Shown: positions 4,676 to 6,608 of the stretch, one piece after another
How positions within the stretch are numbered: position 1 is the first letter of the stretch
Layout: each line of letters begins with the position of its first letter
Assembly (NCBI GenBank): GCA_016927095.1
Contig: JAFGNI010000612.1
Span: 1 to 6,608 of the forward strand
From: Anaerolineae bacterium
Lineage (GTDB): Bacteria; Chloroflexota; Anaerolineae; B4-G1; SLSP01
Direction: 5' to 3'
Length of the DNA stretch: 6,608 bases
Position numbers and translations under genes: made by a program
The notes under the pieces: model-generated
Told to the model about the DNA's origin: nothing
Database searches by the model: none
Seen by the model: only the letters and a program-made list of their open reading frames with translations

Positions 4676-6608
4676 AGGTGTCGTCTCACCACGGCCAATA
4701 CCTCGGGGTAGTCGATGCCCAGTGTTTGGAGCGTCTCCACTGTAGGTACACCCTGAGGCGTCCAACCGCGCCGGGCGTAGACGGCATCGATCAGCTTCTC
4801 GTACTGGGCGGTGCGATAGCGGCGATGCGCCGTCAGCTTCTCCTCCATGGACATCGCAGTGGGATCCAGTTCTAGCCACGTTCTGAGTTGGTCATCGTAG
4901 CGTTCCTGCCGTGATCGGTATTCCGCTGCCGTCACCGGTCCCGCAGACCGGTAGGGAATGGCATCGTGGGCTCGAAGACCTTTGCCAAGACGGATGTTGA
5001 AGACGCGCTGGAAGTTGTAGACGCGCTCTGACATACGGATCAGGTCCTGCGGCGTCACCTCTTCCCCTGTCACCCCGCTGAAGATCTCCACATAATTGTC
5101 GACGTGGTGGGGGATCTTGGCGGGCTCGATAGCGAGGGCATTCTTGGGGTCGACGACGTCATTCCACGGGAGTTTGCAGAAGCCACACAGGCCAAACCAC
5201 GTGCGCCACATCGGGAAGTAGTGCAGTGCTTCCGCTTTGTCCTCAAAGGTCGGTAGCTGGTTGTTCACTTGGTCCATGAAGATCAGCCAGGCCTCATCAT
5301 GTTGCGGCCCCTTGTTGGTGAGACCGTAGCCACCTTGTTGGGCCAGGGACTCCTTGGTCATATACTCGGAGTACTCCAGGCCTTTCGCTTCCATGCCGAT
5401 ATCATCCAGGAACTCACGATCAAGGCCGAAGGTGTCGGCAAAGATCGCCTTCATCTTGCGGATGCCTTGGCCGAAGGTCCGTCCGAAGCCCTCGCCCGCG
5501 GCAATCTGATGCAGGACTGCGAGGGCCGCCTGCGCGTTGCCGAACTTCAGCTCAAGCCCGCCAGTGTGTTCGCCGGTCAGCAGACCTGCCTCGAAGCATT
5601 CCATCACGAAGGCCATACCGGTCCCAAACGAGATCGTATCGATGCCGTACGTGTCACAGTAGAAGTTCAGCTCCAGGATTGCCGCCGGGTCGAAGATGCC
5701 GCAGTTGCTGCCAACCCCGGCGATTGTCTCGTACTCAGGTCCATCCACAATCACACAGCTGCCTGCATAGGGACCTGTCTGGAGTTTGTAGTTATCCACA
5801 GCGTGGGCGCAGGCCACGGTGCAGCCGAACCAACAGCCGTCGGGCAGATTCTGCGTATAGCGTTTCTCCCAGATATCGCCGTTGATCTTGGGTGTCTCAG
5901 GATGTGACCCGTACTGGAAGTTCTTGACCGGCAATAGATCGTAGTCATCCATGATCTGGACGAGATACGACGTGCCCCGGCTGCGCATCCGGTTCTGCAC
6001 CGGGTCCCAGCGGGCGACCTCGCGATGCATGTCGGCACTCGTCTCAGCGATGCGGTTCAGGTCCGCAGGCTGGTTCGCTTTCCCGTCAAAGGGCAGCGTT
6101 CGAACCACCAGCGCCTTGACACGCTTGTGCCGCAGGACGGTGCCGATCCCGCCTCGACCTGCCTGCTTGTACCTGAGATCCTTGCGCTTACGATCATAGA
6201 GGCTGAAGTTCAGGCAGCCCATCAACGAGTGCTCCGAGCCGAGCCCCGCGGTAACGAAGGCCATCAGACCGCGGTCGGTTTCATCAGCGGCGAACTGATC
6301 ATTGAGCCAGTGTCCCAAGACATGCGTATTGGTTGGACTGTCCTCGGGCGCCGCGATGATCTGCACGCGACCCGCAGGCGCATCGATGAAGACGATGACG
6401 TCTCTATCCGCCACGCCCTGCACCTCGATGGCATCCCATCCGGCGAACTTCAGGTAGGGCCCGAAGTGCCCACCGGCGTTGCTGTCGATCGGGACGTCCG
6501 TGAGCGGCGATATCGTGGTGGCGATCGATTTGCCGGATCCGGGGTACTGCGTGATGCCGCCACAGGGACCTGAGGCGATCACTACCTCGTTCTCTGCGTC
6601 ATCCCATC
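4672..6608 (-). CDS. aor: Aldehyde ferredoxin oxidoreductase family protein (5'-truncated at window edge)
   Basis: A cytosolic tungsten- (or molybdenum-) pterin enzyme with a [4Fe-4S] cluster; the family oxidises aldehydes to carboxylates with ferredoxin. The frame stays open past the GTG at 6582 to the right edge, reading WDDAENEVVIASGP, which matches a family interior. Roughly 60 N-terminal residues therefore lie outside, and GTG 6582 is not the start. Counting from that GTG: the pterin-domain PGSGK (14-18) and SNAGGHFGPYLKFAGWDAI (34-52), the AOR-type RGGIGTVLRHKRVKAL (143-158), cluster cysteines C250-C254-C258 (Cx3Cx3C), GPEYETIAGVGSNCG (281-295), the pterin motif DTYGID (310-315) and a second cysteine site GLCGFCKLPWND (464-475). 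In Pyrococcus AOR the first cysteines are Cx2Cx3C, and the second pterin motif is DxxGLC; here its Asp is absent. The substrate is unknown. It overlaps a tiny ORF (ATGA) and precedes a sulfur-carrier gene. Confidence 0.92.
   Translation of the reverse strand, partial: WDDAENEVVIASGPCGGITQYPGSGKSIATTISPLTDVPIDSNAGGHFGPYLKFAGWDAIEVQGVADRDVIVFIDAPAGRVQIIAAPEDSPTNTHVLGHWLNDQFAADETDRGLMAFVTAGLGSEHSLMGCLNFSLYDRKRKDLRYKQAGRGGIGTVLRHKRVKALVVRTLPFDGKANQPADLNRIAETSADMHREVARWDPVQNRMRSRGTSYLVQIMDDYDLLPVKNFQYGSHPETPKINGDIWEKRYTQNLPDGCWFGCTVACAHAVDNYKLQTGPYAGSCVIVDGPEYETIAGVGSNCGIFDPAAILELNFYCDTYGIDTISFGTGMAFVMECFEAGLLTGEHTGGLELKFGNAQAALAVLHQIAAGEGFGRTFGQGIRKMKAIFADTFGLDREFLDDIGMEAKGLEYSEYMTKESLAQQGGYGLTNKGPQHDEAWLIFMDQVNNQLPTFEDKAEALHYFPMWRTWFGLCGFCKLPWNDVVDPKNALAIEPAKIPHHVDNYVEIFSGVTGEEVTPQDLIRMSERVYNFQRVFNIRLGKGLRAHDAIPYRSAGPVTAAEYRSRQERYDDQLRTWLELDPTAMSMEEKLTAHRRYRTAQYEKLIDAVYARRGWTPQGVPTVETLQTLGIDYPEVLAVVRRHL

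Noticed and set aside
5269..5907. 212-codon plus-strand frame opposite the AOR gene
   Set aside because: It mirrors conserved AOR motifs on the other strand and shows no family features of its own.
6025..6573. 182-codon plus-strand frame opposite the AOR gene
   Set aside because: Antisense shadow over the conserved N-terminal AOR domain, with low-complexity composition and no motif.

Overview
This is a GC-rich bacterial segment with dense, short-spaced genes. It looks like ordinary chromosome: I see no transposase, phage gene, tRNA, rRNA or CRISPR array. A tungsten/molybdenum-type aldehyde ferredoxin oxidoreductase (AOR) suggests an anaerobic or facultative lifestyle. The phosphofructokinase subtype, the YibE/F protein and the DUF456 protein together recall Chloroflexota or deep-branching Gram-positive lineages. 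That placement is an inference from remembered family distribution and is not proven by the sequence.

Layout. Positions 39-2165 (+) hold a tandem pair: a 6-phosphofructokinase, then a low-specificity L-threonine aldolase whose real start is the ATG at 1134. A short GC-rich gap with nested inverted repeats (2166-2223) separates this pair from a convergent YibE/F membrane protein (minus, best start 3468). That gene has a perfect TATAAT box just upstream, inside its apparent N-terminal extension. Divergent from it, two small plus-strand ORFs of unknown function (3523-3657 and 3654-3905) are joined by an ATGA overlap. The second runs 38 bp into the end of a convergent DUF456 membrane protein (minus, 3868-4362).

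The right third is a minus-strand unit: a 5'-truncated AOR gene (window edge to 4672), a possible 25-codon ORF starting on the AOR stop (ATGA), and a 66-residue ThiS/MoaD-like sulfur carrier ending in Gly-Gly (4411-4611). A 9-bp perfect inverted repeat around the carrier's stop codon may terminate or attenuate this unit before the DUF456 gene.

How the genes may work together. AOR needs a tungstopterin or molybdopterin cofactor, and a MoaD-type carrier donates the dithiolene sulfur, so the AOR-carrier pair makes functional sense. The other genes look like unrelated housekeeping or membrane functions. The most interesting points are the odd active-site motifs in the phosphofructokinase and AOR, the stop-start coupled small ORFs in two places, and a 9-G tract in the smallest ORF. 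I did not find a clear undescribed multi-gene system.
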